A stretch of 64,000 bases of DNA from Prunus persica. Taxonomy: Eukaryota; Streptophyta; Magnoliopsida; Rosales; Rosaceae. Positions within the stretch are counted from its first letter, which is position 1; each line of letters opens with the position of its first letter. The notes below the pieces were generated by a model. The model saw nothing but the letters and a program-made list of their open reading frames with translations, was not told the DNA's origin and ran no database searches. Of this stretch, positions 35,952 to 47,717 are shown piece after piece. A program made the position numbers and the translations under genes. The DNA lies in NCBI RefSeq assembly GCF_000346465.2, contig NC_034012.1, forward strand, positions 4,693,655 through 4,757,654. Reading direction: 5' to 3'.

Positions 35952-36218
35952 GTTATTTTTTTTTTTGGGGGGGAATATTTTTTCCCTATTTTCATTTATT
36001 TATAAGAGTAGTTTAGAGTATTATCCAGGCAACGAGGGAAATGTGAAGCAGGTATAGAGCCTTTTTTGGCATTTGAAAAAAAAAAATTTGTTTTTAATAA
36101 ATACTAGAGCCGAACTGTTGTACTATTTAAATATAATATATTTAAAGAGGTATGAGAATTCTCAAGAGCCGTCGGAAGATCTGCTGGAAGAAGAACAGAG
36201 TATTCCCTAGGATTTGCT

Positions 36219-38406
36219 TGTCACACCCCAATTTTTTTTTCTTCCTTCTTATGGAAGTGTAAGGTAAAGAAAAACTAAAACTAAAAATTTTAATAACAAT
36301 AAAAACCGAACAAAAACCTTTATTTAAACCAAATTAATTTACATTGTGATTTTACAAGCAAAATAAGAGGAAAGAAACACTCTTAATTTATTTATTTTAC
36401 AACAAATATCTAAAACTATCTACAACTCGTTCTTCTTATTTCCATGTCACATATTAAACCTTAGATTCAAAACCTGCAGCATATTTAATATGGGGGGAGC
36501 ACTACAAGCTCATTAGGGGTCCTATGTCTTTTGTGATTAGTGAGATTTATAAAATTATGCAATGCATAAATGAACTTCAATTCTACCCAACCTATAAATA
36601 TATATAATAAGGCAAGCAAATATGCATGTCCCAGACACCATGCATTTTACAACTATGATTCCGAATGCCCTGTTACATAAACTAACACCCATAACATTCC
36701 CAGTTTCATATTCCCTTTTTGCTAGTCGTCTTGTCTAAACCATTGATCTCTAAACCCAAATCACTCAATCGACCGTCGATATCCTATTCTACTATGCACA
36801 CAGACTCATATGAACTTGACCTCTATAATGGTTAGACTCAACTACATAAAAGCTATTTTCCTTTCTCATAACCCAAGTGTAATGAACTCCTTTACTCCAA
36901 CAACCAATGATAATTAGCAAGTCATGATAATGGAAAGCATTATGTAACAGCAATATTCATAACCCAATTTCATAATAAAAACAAATGCAAAAGAATTAAC
37001 GAAGCTTCAACAATACGACCATAAACAAGAATATTCAGTTTAAATATAATTCCACGTAATTAATCCCCAAAATTCCCCTACCATACTTCCAAGCTAGCTA
37101 ACTCTTTCCTTAAGCTTTGTCGGGCTCGAACAAGTCCTTGAGTCTAAGCGTAAAAATACAAAAGAAAATATTCATAATATTGAAATAAAAGATGACTGCT
37201 CACTATTTTATATAAAAACTGGTTTTTAAATGGTTTAAACGGACGAAAATTTACAAATGAATAGTCATTTTAACGGTTGGAGAATCAGCTTTTCAACCAT
37301 AAAAAAATTATTGAAAACCGAGCTCCGGAATGAAAGATATTGCGAATTAAAATAACATATACAAGCAGAGAAAATCTGTACAGCATTTTGCTCGAGTTTT
37401 AACAGACCAAGTTCATACATAACTTTAACCCATCAAATCTCCATGAAAATTTTCGTATAAGTACTTGATTTGAAGCTTATGAAACTTTCTTCAATGTTTC
37501 GACTTCGTTTTCTAAAATAAATTTTGTAATGAAAGAAAATTGAGTTGAAAGAGAGGTTAAAAATCAGAAATCTGTACGAAGATTCTACAACATTTTGTAA
37601 CTGAAATTTTGTTGTTATTCTTTAAAAACAGAGATTCAAATGAAATCATGAAAACACAAAATGATAAGAGAAGGTTTTATTTCCAGATTAAAACATGATA
37701 AAAGCATAAAACTTCCTATTGAAAACTAAAGAATTTACTAAAGACATGCAAAACTATAAAAACTCTTACCCTTAACCCTTCCTTTTCCAAAGATCAAAAC
37801 TTCCTTCTTTCTTCTTTTTCTCTTTCAAAATTCTTCCTCTCCCTCTCTTTCCTTCTACTAGTAAAGTGAGCTAAAAACTGAGATGAAAAATCGTTCTCTA
37901 ACTTCAACTATTTATAGGTGAAAAAGTCATGATTAAAATCTATTACTAGCTCTTCCACCTCCTCTTTATAGCTGGGATTACTCAGCACTCTAGCTGGGAT
38001 TACTCAGCCATATAGATTGCTTACAGAGCAATCTAAGTTCATCACCAACAGCCACCTCCTCCTATAGACTCCACCTCTTACCTAGCCCTTCCACCTCCTC
38101 CTTAAATCTTGCCACCACCAGCTTATATAGCCTTCACCAATAAGCACCTTAGAGTGCTTACAAGGCATGAAGATATTTTTTTAAAGAAACAAAATAAGAG
38201 AGAATGAAGAAGACAAGAGGAAGAATGAAATATTTGGTTGCATGATTTTTTTTTTGAGAAAAAGCTGTTGTATCTCAACCTACATATAAGACAACATTGG
38301 GCTCATTGTATTGGGCTTGAAAGAAAATAAATGGGTTTACTAAAACCCAAAGGCTTGGGCTGAAATTAAAGGACCAAAATGTTTATTTATATGTATTCAT
38401 ATAACA
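36219..38406 (-). mobile_element. LTR-like block (possible solo LTR)
   Basis: On the minus strand it would begin TGTTATATGAATAC (38406) and end GGGGTGTGACA (36219), the latter a frequent 3' end for plant Gypsy LTRs. It contains no open frame of interest. A 5-bp target duplication is not apparent (TTGCT against TCTGA), so the right boundary in particular is uncertain. A tandem TAGCTGGGATTACTCAGC motif lies near 37970-38010. Confidence 0.35.
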
Positions 38407-39180
38407 TCTGAATTTTTAAAAAAAACATGTCTTTACATTGCTTCTCATTTGGGATACTTTGGACCTATCTCTTGCTTACTCAGACAGAGCGATTTGAAGG
38501 CTGTATTCACCTCTTCTTAACTATTTAGCCCAGCTAAGACTTCTCAACAAAAAAGATCCCCACACCTACTAAAAAAAAAGGGGGCATTGATAGAGAATTG
38601 GAATATGCCTTTTCAGGATCGGAACACCAAGATCAGCACTAAGTTTTTATGTATGTATATTGTTTTCAAAGCCACTGTTAATAAGAAATAACATGAAATA
38701 TCTTAAACACATCATGCCCTATCTAAAATATTATCTTCCGTTTTTTCTTTCTGGAAAAAGTAATGCATTCTATGCATGTCATTTCGATACAAAATGAAGG
38801 GTTTCAGAAACCACATGGATCAAAATTGTTTCTCAAGTATACATATTTACTGGAGAAAGCAACAAGTTCTTTTCTTCTCTTGGTTTCAAAGGAAGAGTAA
38901 AAGTTTTGGTTTCTCTATATTTACTACATTCCTCTTCTTAGAGAAAACAGAATAAACAATTAAAACCTAATATCCATTTACTAATGGAGTAGAAATCAAA
39001 TCTGTGCTTCACAAACTTCATAAATGATTCAAATATAATTGAAACAACCATTTGTAGCGTACTTCTCAACAACTGAGAATCCGTATTGCCATATTGGGGA
39101 GATAAAGGCAACACTCCAACAGCACACTGCAAACTGCAACCATAATTTCCAAGTATGTATGCTTGAAATGGAAAAAGAAT
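38407..39180. other. Intergenic, no gene seen
   Basis: AT-rich sequence; overlapping 70-108 codon open frames on both strands at 38.9-39.26 kb have no recognisable domain. Confidence 0.4.
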
Positions 39181-39189
39181 TAACTGCTT

Positions 39190-39327
39190 GGCAGACATGG
39201 TTAGGCCAATTGACCAGGGCAACGGGCTTGCTCTCTCGCATCCAAATTCAAATCCCTCTCCCATAGATTATATTAATTTAGATTATTTTAGACTATCGAT
39301 TTTATAAAAAAAAAAAAAAAAAAAGAA
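39190..39327 (+). mobile_element. SINE-like element with poly(A) tail
   Basis: A segment with ATTCAAATCCC, resembling a pol III B box, is followed by TATTAATTTAGATTATTTTAGACT and a run of about 20 A (39307-39325). The A box and target duplications were not located, so this is tentative. Confidence 0.3.
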
Positions 39328-39729
39328 TAAAACTGCCCACTTGTAGCCTTGGTTAGAGTAAGAGAAGTCATTATGCGAGCTTGTATTTAGATTTTCAAGT
39401 AATTAAGAAGAATATTGTAGTGGCTAGAAAGCATGCGTTTTCTTGTAATTGAGCTTCGAAGAGTTGTTGATCTCCAATATTTTTAATTTCATTTTGTATT
39501 GATATACAATATTCTCCAAATAACATTATGTTGGAAGGTAGAAAAAATTAATGCTTCCAACTATGACTTGAGCACTTTCGCAAAAAAAAAAATAGAAAAA
39601 AGAAATCTGACTTGAGCAAACTTAACACACAAATGATGAGACTCATTTCTCCTTAATTCAAATGAGTCTTCATATTTATGTGGATATTGCTTCTGGTACA
39701 TAAATTCACATTGTAGCCAGCCAAAGCCA

Positions 39730-41366
39730 TCAAACGTTGTTCCTTGCAACTGGTTCTTGATCTTTGCCGGGGTTGGGCTTGGTGGAGTGAAGCAGGAAGT
39801 TGCATGCTGCAACAGCCTCTGCAACTGTGAGATAAATCCATTCTTGACATATTTTCTCAATCAACTCTGACTTGTTCATCTTCTTCATCACCTCGCTTCC
39901 TGAGTTTGCCAGTACAAGCTAAACACAGAAATGGGAACAAAATTATAGAGATATAAATAGATGAAATAAAAATTTGGAAGGATAAAAATTTGATAAATTG
40001 AAAGAGACTGTTGCAGATTTTTTTACCTGGAAGCGTTTTGACCTCTTCAAACATACTTATCCCACTTGTGTCTATGCTATCTGCAAATTAAACCAGAAAA
40101 CAAATTAATTTCAGGGTAAAAAATGTCACATTAATTTTCTTTATATATATATATATATATGCACTATTTCTTTCCCTTAATTACCAGTCGTATCCAATAT
40201 CACATATTGTAAGCTACCGTTCCCTGCAGATTTGATCCTACCTTCCTCATCATTTATCTACCTTGTAATCCTGAAAACAAGTAGGACTTTGGGTTAACTT
40301 TCAAATTATTCTTTTTAAATTTGATTATAACATGCAAGAGTGTGTTCAGGTTTAATTAATTAGTACCTATCTCTTAAGTGGTTGGTATTTGCAAAGTAAA
40401 TGGGAGCATCAATCTCAAGTATGAGAATTCCAGGAACATTGCTTGCATTGGGGATACCGCTCAACATTTCTGTAAACCATGGAATTTGGAAGGTTTCCTC
40501 GAACAAAAGTCCTTGGCCTTGCCACAAACAAAAGTACCCTTGCAACCTATACACAAGAAAAAAGAAATATTAGTTCTAATAAGTAACGTTAAGTTGTTGA
40601 TATGGTGTTATTGTCACACAAAATAATTTTTTACTGGTGTGACATATAATCGTACATACCGCTAAGAATAGGCCGATTTCAACGCTGCCAAAGACGACGT
40701 GGATACAGACACTCATGCAGACAACAAAGTCAAACTTGTCAACCTTCCAGAGGTGAATTGCGGCTTCATAGTCTATGAGGCCGAGCATATGGAGGCAGTT
40801 ATAATAGCAGACAGCACGTGTAATGGAACAGAGGAGTGAGGAACAACAATGTGAACATAACCGCAATTGCCATGACAACGTTTGACAGTGCCGTCTTGTA
40901 TCCTGCATTGTAGTTAACTGCTGATCTGGAAAACGGTCCTGAAAATTGATGAAGAAATTTCGCATAATTAGCAACATGAAATGAATCTAATTAAGATTAA
41001 ACCCCTTAATTTAATTAGTATTAAATGTGTACGATGAGTGATTAAAGTGGCAATCATTTCGTTGTTCCCATCAATGTGGTAATTCTTGAACATGGAAAAG
41101 CTTCTCCCTACTGCTATTCCTTCCTGCACATAGCAATTAGGAAAACCCACAATCCATTAATTGTTATAATTAAGAACGGTTTGCAATACAACATGTTCAT
41201 TCTCGTGATCAACTGGCCTAACCAACATCAGTAATTAAAGAATTATGTTAATTACTTAAGGCGAGAGCTATGACTCCAGTTTTGAAAGCTGTTGTCAGAT
41301 AAAGAGACACAAACACAAGGTATCCAAAGGACATTGGATTAAGCCCCTTCTTCAGCTTTCCCATCT
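39730..41366 (-). pseudogene. Sulfate transporter (SULTR3-like), 5'-truncated pseudogene
   Basis: Minus-strand exons in family order: 41243-41366 (GKLKKGLNP, then FKTGVIA), 41079-41133 (EGIAVGRSFSMFKNYHIDGN), about 40672-40940 (SMLGLIDYEAAIHLWKVDKF type segment and VFGSVEIGL), about 40360-40555 (VPGILILEIDAPIYFANTNH), 40027-40080 (IDTSGISMFEEVK) and 39730-39918 (STAS C-terminus, KSELIEKICQEWIYLTV, stop at 39730). Full transporters of this family have about 650 residues; here only about the C-terminal half is present. Frames disagree in the 40.7-40.95 kb exon and the 40027-40080 exon does not join the last exon in phase. H+/sulfate symport is the known role of the family; this copy is not expected to work. 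Confidence 0.8.
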
Positions 41367-41916
41367 GACAATATATATCCACCAGAAAATTCCGGCATTA
41401 ATAAGAAAAAATTGTCATTATAGGTAAAAACCAAAATACAAAAAGCTTTTATAACTACTTTTACAGGCTAAAATCTCTATTGCTCCCTCTAGCAATAACC
41501 TTTGGGCCACATCTTTCTCTTTTCAGGATGCAAAACACATAATCAAAAGCCAGTTTTCTTATAGCGGCCATCAGAAATTGAAGCGAGTTCATAATTTAGC
41601 TAAAGTCAGGAAAAAAACAAGGGACCCGCCTAGACCCGCCTAGGCGGCCGCCTAGAGCGTAGGCCGATTTTTCCAACAGCCTAACTGAACAAAAGCGCAG
41701 TTTTATAGGTTTTGAGCTCTAATTATGAACAGCATTACCGACTTTAACATTACAGAACAAAATCCACCACCTATTCAAGATGTCTATGCATCATAGATTT
41801 TCCAAACTAAACAAAATATAAAGATAATTTACTTAAAACTAAAAGTAATCTGAATGCATTCCACTGAAAAGCAGAAAGCAAAGTAATTGGAGACTGAGCT
41901 TAGTGAAAAGAAAAAC

Positions 41917-42040
41917 CTTGGGTTGAAGAAACTACCCACCAGTCAGAGTCTGCGGCTTTAGGCTCGACTGGAACCAAGCTCAAGTTTTTCTTCAATTTCC
42001 TATCTTTCTTGCTTTTCTTTGATTTCTTGGGAGGCGCCAT
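41917..42040 (-). pseudogene. Isolated first exon, ALP1/HARBI1-like N-terminus (copy B)
   Basis: Same 124-nt exon as copy A with Lys in place of Glu at residue 5 (MAPPKKSKKSKKDRK) and a few silent changes. It ends in a donor-like AAG then GTTTTT. Family assignment is weak. Confidence 0.4.
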
Positions 42041-42189
42041 GAGAGCTTAAATGAGGAATTGCCCAGCTCTTTTTAGGCCTTGAACTTGAAGACTTTGATG
42101 GGAAGTGATTCAGTGAAGCGAGCCAGGAAGCGAGGGAAGGGAAAAGCTTGTATAGCCTTTTTTGGGCCTTTTAAAAAAAATAAATGAAT

Positions 42190-42445
42190 AGTATAGCCGC
42201 ACGGCTGTACTCTTTAAATATAATATATTTCAACGGTATAGCCGCGCGGCTATACTTGCAATCTTTTTTTTTTGGGGGGGGGCAATTTTTTTCCCCTGAT
42301 TTTCGTAGAATAGCATTATCCAGGCAGTGAGGGAAATGGAAGGTCGTTAAAAAAAATATATATAGTATAGCCGCGCGGCTATACTTGCTTTTTTTTAAGG
42401 GGCCTTTTTTTTCCCTTATTTTTTTTAAAAAAAAATAGTATAGCC
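42190..42445. repeat. GC-rich palindromes, copy B
   Basis: Variant AGTATAGCCGCACGGCTGTAC near 42189, perfect GTATAGCCGCGCGGCTATAC near 42236 and again near 42366, and a half unit (AGTATAGCC) near 42437. AT-rich spacer AAATATAATATATTT as in copy A. Confidence 0.85.
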
Positions 42446-43065
42446 AATCATGTTTTGGGTTCCTTATGTTTTTGTTCACTTGTTGATTGTGTTCTTGTTG
42501 CTTTATTTATTTATTTTAACATTCACTACTTTTCTCGCACAAATTGTTAAATAAAGATAGATCTATGTCCATGATATCATGGGGACCAGCAACAAGTCCA
42601 TGGTATCACGTACATATTTCTAACCATATACATTTTATATTATTCCGACATGCTATATAAATGGTCACCAGCAACAAGTCAATTGGTCAAGTCTTTGCCA
42701 GAGACTACCTGCAGTCTTTGTTAGTTCCTACCTACCGATTGTATTTGGGGGCTTCACAACACTTTGCAGTATTTGGGCTTCATGAGCAACACGAATTAAT
42801 CTCGTTGGCAAGTCCATTATGTTATGATTTTCGGGGTTCAATGGTTGAGGCATTACCCTAAACTTGCTTCAATCTTTCATGTGTTACAAACGATCAGATT
42901 CAAGGCTGCCTGCTAGAGAAAGTCCACTCAATAAAATTTCAATGGCTTCAGCTGACTTTGGATTCTTTGCAAGCTAGACCATTAATCACCTGCACTGCGA
43001 TTATTAGTTTTCAAATTAATTTGTTGAAAAAAAATTCTTGTTTGTCCAACAAAAAGTTGTGATCA
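42446..43065. other. Intergenic, no gene seen
   Basis: Downstream flank of WAKL copy 7. A 66-codon plus-strand open frame (42661) has no recognisable motif. Confidence 0.4.
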
Positions 43066-46000
43066 CTAACTAGCAAATAAGAACAAACTAATATAATCAT
43101 CATATGACATTTCAATTTGCATGGTATCATACCTGCTAGTTGTACCAGAAGTTGTGGCAGTAGAACCACAATCATCTCTAACGTCAGCAACAGAAGCGTC
43201 TGAAGGTGGCCACGACAAGAGCAAAGTCTGATCTTCTGAACGCAAATCAACATTACTTCCCCATGGATGGTTTGCCACTATTCTCATTCCCTCTAGCTCC
43301 ATAGCTACGTCTTTCATGGTCGGCCTTTCCTCCCCTTTTAACCTTAAACATCTTTTTGCAAGACGGGCCACATTTCTTACTGTCTCAATATTCGGTTTGT
43401 TGACTATGCGACAATCAAGAATACGTTCCAAGCGATCTTCTTCCATTGCACAAACAAACAGTCTTGCTAGACTTCTCTCTGCCTCAGGCCTATCATAAGA
43501 AATTGCCACTTTGCTTGTCAATAGCTCTACAAGGACAACTCCGAAGCTATAAACATCACTCTTCTCTGTTAGTTGGTTTGAGTGGAGATACTCAGGGTCT
43601 AAGTATCCAAGTGTCCCTTGCACCAAAGTTACTACTTGAGTTTGATGTACGAGGCAATTTTGGCTGATCTTAACATTAGGGTGAACAAAGCGTTATCCCA
43701 AAAGAACAAGTACTTGAAGCTGAGTCATAGCAGGAAGCTGAAAGCTGAGGAGTTGGATACAGTAATGAATGATGAAATGAAAGGTTGTTTGATGAACCAT
43801 ATGCGATGCGAACAGCACCATACTGAACTGGAGTTGGCATTCAACGAAGGATTCGACAAATTCCGAGCATTTACGGCAACTACTCATACAAGTTATGATT
43901 GGAACTATGTGTCCCCTGATGCTGTGAGAGAGATACTAGACGATGGGGGTGACATGAATGAGCATAAGCACGTCAAAGCTGCTCGGAAGAAGCCGACTGA
44001 TACGACTAAGTGATTGCGGCTACCGCTGTTCAGTTGGTTGAGGGTAGGAATCAATACTGAAGCTCCAAAGTCTGACACTTTTGTCGTGTAATTGTCATCT
44101 AATAATATATTCATAGCTTTAACATCTCGGTTTATGATTTGCATGAAAGTGGATGAGTGTAAGTATGCTAGTGCTCCTGCAGTTTCTGCTGCAATCTTCA
44201 ATCGCAATTCCCACACAAGCGATGATCCTCTGCTCCTCTCACCATGAATGTGCTCAAAAAGAGTGCCGTTGGTGATGAACTCATAAACTAGTAAAGGCAC
44301 TTCTGACTCTAAACAACAACCTAATAGCCTCACCACATTTCTATGGTTGATTTGAGAAAGAACAACCAACTCATTAACAAACTGCTCGGTCTGGGTTGGG
44401 GCAGCAATTCTGGACTTTTTTATGGCAACCATTTTCTTATCTGGTAATATTCCTTTGTACACTATTCCATAAGATCCTTTCCCAAGGACTCTACTGTCGT
44501 GATAATTGTTTGTGGCTTTTTCCAGCTCTTCTGCAGTACAGATCCTGGTTGTCTCAACCACATGATGACTAGCAAGCTTATGTTGTAACAAGAAACCACC
44601 ATTTTCTTCGAAGTACTTTTCTTTGAGCTTGATGTACTTTCGTTGCTTCATTCCCCAGCATAGGGACCATGCAGATCCGACGAGTAAAACCAACATGACA
44701 CCTATAGCTGCCCATAAGTGTAACATAACAAGGTGTTGAATTTTTTATATATAATGGATTTCATTCATTTAATTTTCATTGTGGGCAGGGGGCAGGATGT
44801 TTAAATAGTACATACCTATAATAGTAACAATAATGAGATACATGGGAGTCGTACTCTTTGGCATGTGATTGCAACTTGTCCGTTTCATGCCGAAGAAACA
44901 TGGAAGACAAGAGAAACTCCCAGGTAAGTTAACGCACCTTTCATCACTTTCGCAGGCCTCTGACTTGCACTCATCAATATCTGAAGGACATCACAAGATT
45001 ATACCAATTAATTCATGATCACACATTAGTCTAAGTGGTAATTAATTGATTAAAATCCCAACATATATGTAACAATGTAGATGATTTGATGATCCGATCA
45101 TCATGATCACCTTGGCAACCATCTGGGTGGTATGGGTTTCCTTGGTAACCTGGCAAGCACCAGCAAATGTAACCAGTAGACCAGCCATTGATATTGGGCC
45201 AACTGACGCACGTGCTATTTCCCTTGCATGCAAAATCCGTGCTGTTATTAGCTGAACTGCATGGGCCATGATCCCCAATTTCCCAATTGAGAACCAAAGG
45301 AAGGTGGCTAGTCTTGTTGAGTTGTTGCAAACTTATGTTGGGGGAGAATGTGAACTCGCCTTGTTCCACAAAGAAGCCATAGCTGCATGAGTATAAATGA
45401 TTAGAGTACCATAGCTCCAATACCATCTCAAACGGGAACAATCCACTAGGGATGTAACTTGTAAGCTTGGCCACATCCGTCCCCAGACCAAGAGTCATTG
45501 TTGTTCTCAGCAGTGTCGTCGTTGCATAAGGCGAAAGAGTAGCCAGATGCATGTAAATGTCTTTCTTTGCCAGGGCCTCCGTGGCCTAGTTTTGGGCTAC
45601 GGCGCCTACCTTCAAAACTTGCTGCAGTACCACATCTGACGGCGAAGAACTTGTTTTTTGTATCGGAGATGGTGAAGGAATCGGGCAAGTAGAGGGAACT
45701 GTTAGTCTGATATTCATCACTGTAGAAAAGAGATACTTTCATATATTTGCAATTCACGGGTACAGACTTTATATACAGGCATAGGAGGTAGCTAAATGGT
45801 TTACAACGGTAGTGTAGTAATTATATCAAACCTAAATGCTGTAATTACAATACATTAAAGCTATAATTAAGATACAATAACAATGTAACAGAAATATTCC
45901 TTGAATAGGCATAACTATGATTGAATGTCATGATTGTGGTGGTAACTCCCTAATAATCACCAATACACTTTCGGGCTATAGGCTGCAAATGTGCAACTTA

Positions 46001-46344
46001 CCGTCAAGTGAGATGTTAGTAACCCTTAGAGAAGTGTGATTATCCATCATCAAATATGGGATTGGCCCTATTGAGGGTTCGGGTTGGCCAACATCTTTAA
46101 AATTAATATCGGTAGTGGTAGTAGGAGTAGCAGTACAATTGACAAAAAACTCGGGTCGGCCGTAACAACCTCTAGCCATGCCGAATGGATATGGGATTGT
46201 GATGTTGCCACAGTGGTCAGAGCAGCCAGGCAAGGCTTGAGGCAATAGGGCTTGATGATCACCTACTGCTGTTGTTGATGATGTACTAATAGCTAATACA
46301 AACACTAGCTCTAGAACTATTACTAGCAATGAGATCAGTCGCAT
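43066..46344 (-). pseudogene. WAKL pseudogene with two insertions (copy 7)
   Basis: Exon 1 starts at 46344 (signal peptide, [13 protein letters not shown]). It is interrupted after SLDGKLHI by about 230-250 bp of foreign-looking sequence (about 45750-45985), then resumes at SDEYQTNSSLY, with a further frame change near 45500, and ends at 45111. The EGF exon is 44816-44980. The kinase exon begins 44701: [11 protein letters not shown] replaces GEGGYG, and the catalytic HRD is NRD ([13 protein letters not shown]). It is cut by a 390-bp insert (about 43653-44046), then continues from about 43652 with TLGYLDPEY to near 43066, where the tail leaves the family sequence. The gene cannot give a normal receptor. 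Confidence 0.88.
43653..44046 (+). other. Foreign insert with antisense open frame in the WAKL copy 7 kinase
   Basis: WAKL paralogues read GTTTGATCTAGGGGAATCAA across this site; here GTTTGAT and GGAATCAA are separated by about 390 bases. On the plus strand the insert keeps one open frame to a stop at 44011-44013. Its protein is hydrophilic and charged, with MRCEQHHTELELAFNEGFDK and a Lys-rich end ([10 protein letters not shown]), and looks like the C-terminal exon of a real gene plus about 30 bases of trailer. I do not recognise the family. GTACGAGGCAA at the left and GTAGGAATCAA at the right might be a diverged target duplication. Confidence 0.6.
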
Positions 46345-47717
46345 AATTGGATTCCCATGTAAGGACTGAAAGCAAACCCCTTCCTCGTCTTGTTTTCGTT
46401 TTTGGGAGCAGAATTAAGAGAGTTGAGTTGCCTAGACAAATGAAAGAAAGTGAAGGGCTAAAAAATGAAGAATATTGCGGTAAGAGTGAGATCTTTCATG
46501 TCAAACCCACGATCAAACTAATGGCTGGATGTTTTTTTATTTATGGAAACTCCTAATTTATCTCAATCTTTCAATCAACTCATCTCCCATTTGACGAAAG
46601 AGTTTACCAATCCATTGCTTTGGTGCTAAGAATTACCATAATCATCTTTGGAATTTGAAGGAAAAGATTTTTACTAATTCTTAGGGGAAGAGATCTTTAG
46701 TAATTTAATCGAAAAGATACCACAATCAAAATGTAATCCCGTTTAGTATGGGTTTAATGTTTATTTCCCACTCCAAATTTGAAATGTAATACTCTTCCCT
46801 CCAAATCAATATGTAATCCCCTTTAGTATGGGTTTAGTGTTCATGCACTAAGGTAAACCACAGTTTCTAGTTCAGCCTTAACAATACAATAATTAACGTT
46901 GGGACTGTACCTTTGATTCCGACCAAATATATATATATATATAATCACTGTACATGTCCATAGTTTTCCTCTTCATGATCATAGTAATTAACAGTCAATG
47001 TGTGCAAAGTCAAGCAATGAGACAAAATCATTATGTACTTGTTTAACCGCCTATCACATGCATACCTTGTCATACTCATGGCGCCCGAACAACTCGTCAA
47101 CCGATTTGAGACTTATCGTTCTCCTAATTAACCAATTACATACTCAAACAGTCTGGTTCACATTCCATATTTTTAGTAGCTCAACCATATCAGAATTTTA
47201 CTTCTTTTTTTTTTGTAATATTCGTCCTTAGTTTTGGTTCATTCAAATCGCAGGTTATGTTTGATTTCTTCATACTATAAATTAGTTAATTAAACATATT
47301 CTACCCTTGTATTCGGGCTTTTATGCTTATTAGCCCTCAACATTACCCTCTCATTATAAAAGCTCATTCCCATTAGTTGTGATCTTTTCCTCTTCACAAC
47401 AGTAGTGCAAAAGCAGCGGGAAAATCAACTTAACAAGAATCTCATTACATTAGGGTGGGGTTGATTTTCTTGCATATGGTTCTGGCAGTTATTACTACTT
47501 AGTTACAATATGCAGGAGGTTGATAACGCCCTTTATCAACATGAATAGCCTTCACAAGAATAAACAGTCACGTTCTTGGAGCTAAGTAACCAAAGAAAAA
47601 AATCAAACTCCACACATATAGTAGTTCCTGCAATACATCTATGTACGTTACTTCTATTCTAACCTTGGTTCATATACTTCCTACAATATTTACATCCATC
47701 ACTGCATCACGTTTTAA
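46345..47717. other. Intergenic between WAKL copies 7 and 8
   Basis: AT-rich, with a short (TA)n near 46928-46942. A direct repeat around ATGTAATCCC-TTTAGTATGGG occurs at 46732 and 46810. No supported gene. Confidence 0.5.

Larger units (their letters stand above)
34431..36180 (-). repeat. Chimeric duplicated block, copy A
   Basis: It is closely similar to 40141-42445 but lacks about 500 bp of the transporter part. In minus-strand order it contains a short first exon (35608-35731), a GC-rich patch (GGCGGCCGCCTAG), a conserved block with CTCTTTTCAGGATGC on the plus strand, and scraps of sulfate transporter exons (about 34640-35080). GC-rich palindromes lie at its right end. Confidence 0.8.
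40141..42445 (-). repeat. Chimeric duplicated block, copy B
   Basis: Fuller version of the block at 34431-36180. It contains, on the minus strand, the Lys-rich first exon (41917-42040), the GGCGGCCGCCTAG patch (near 41642), and the sulfate transporter exons, with GC-rich palindromes on the right edge. It shares both the captured exon and the transporter pieces with copy A, so the fusion predates the duplication. Confidence 0.8.

Noticed and set aside
38938..39264. Minus-strand 108-codon frame
   Set aside because: It overlaps a plus-strand frame of similar size and the SINE-like sequence; no recognisable motif.
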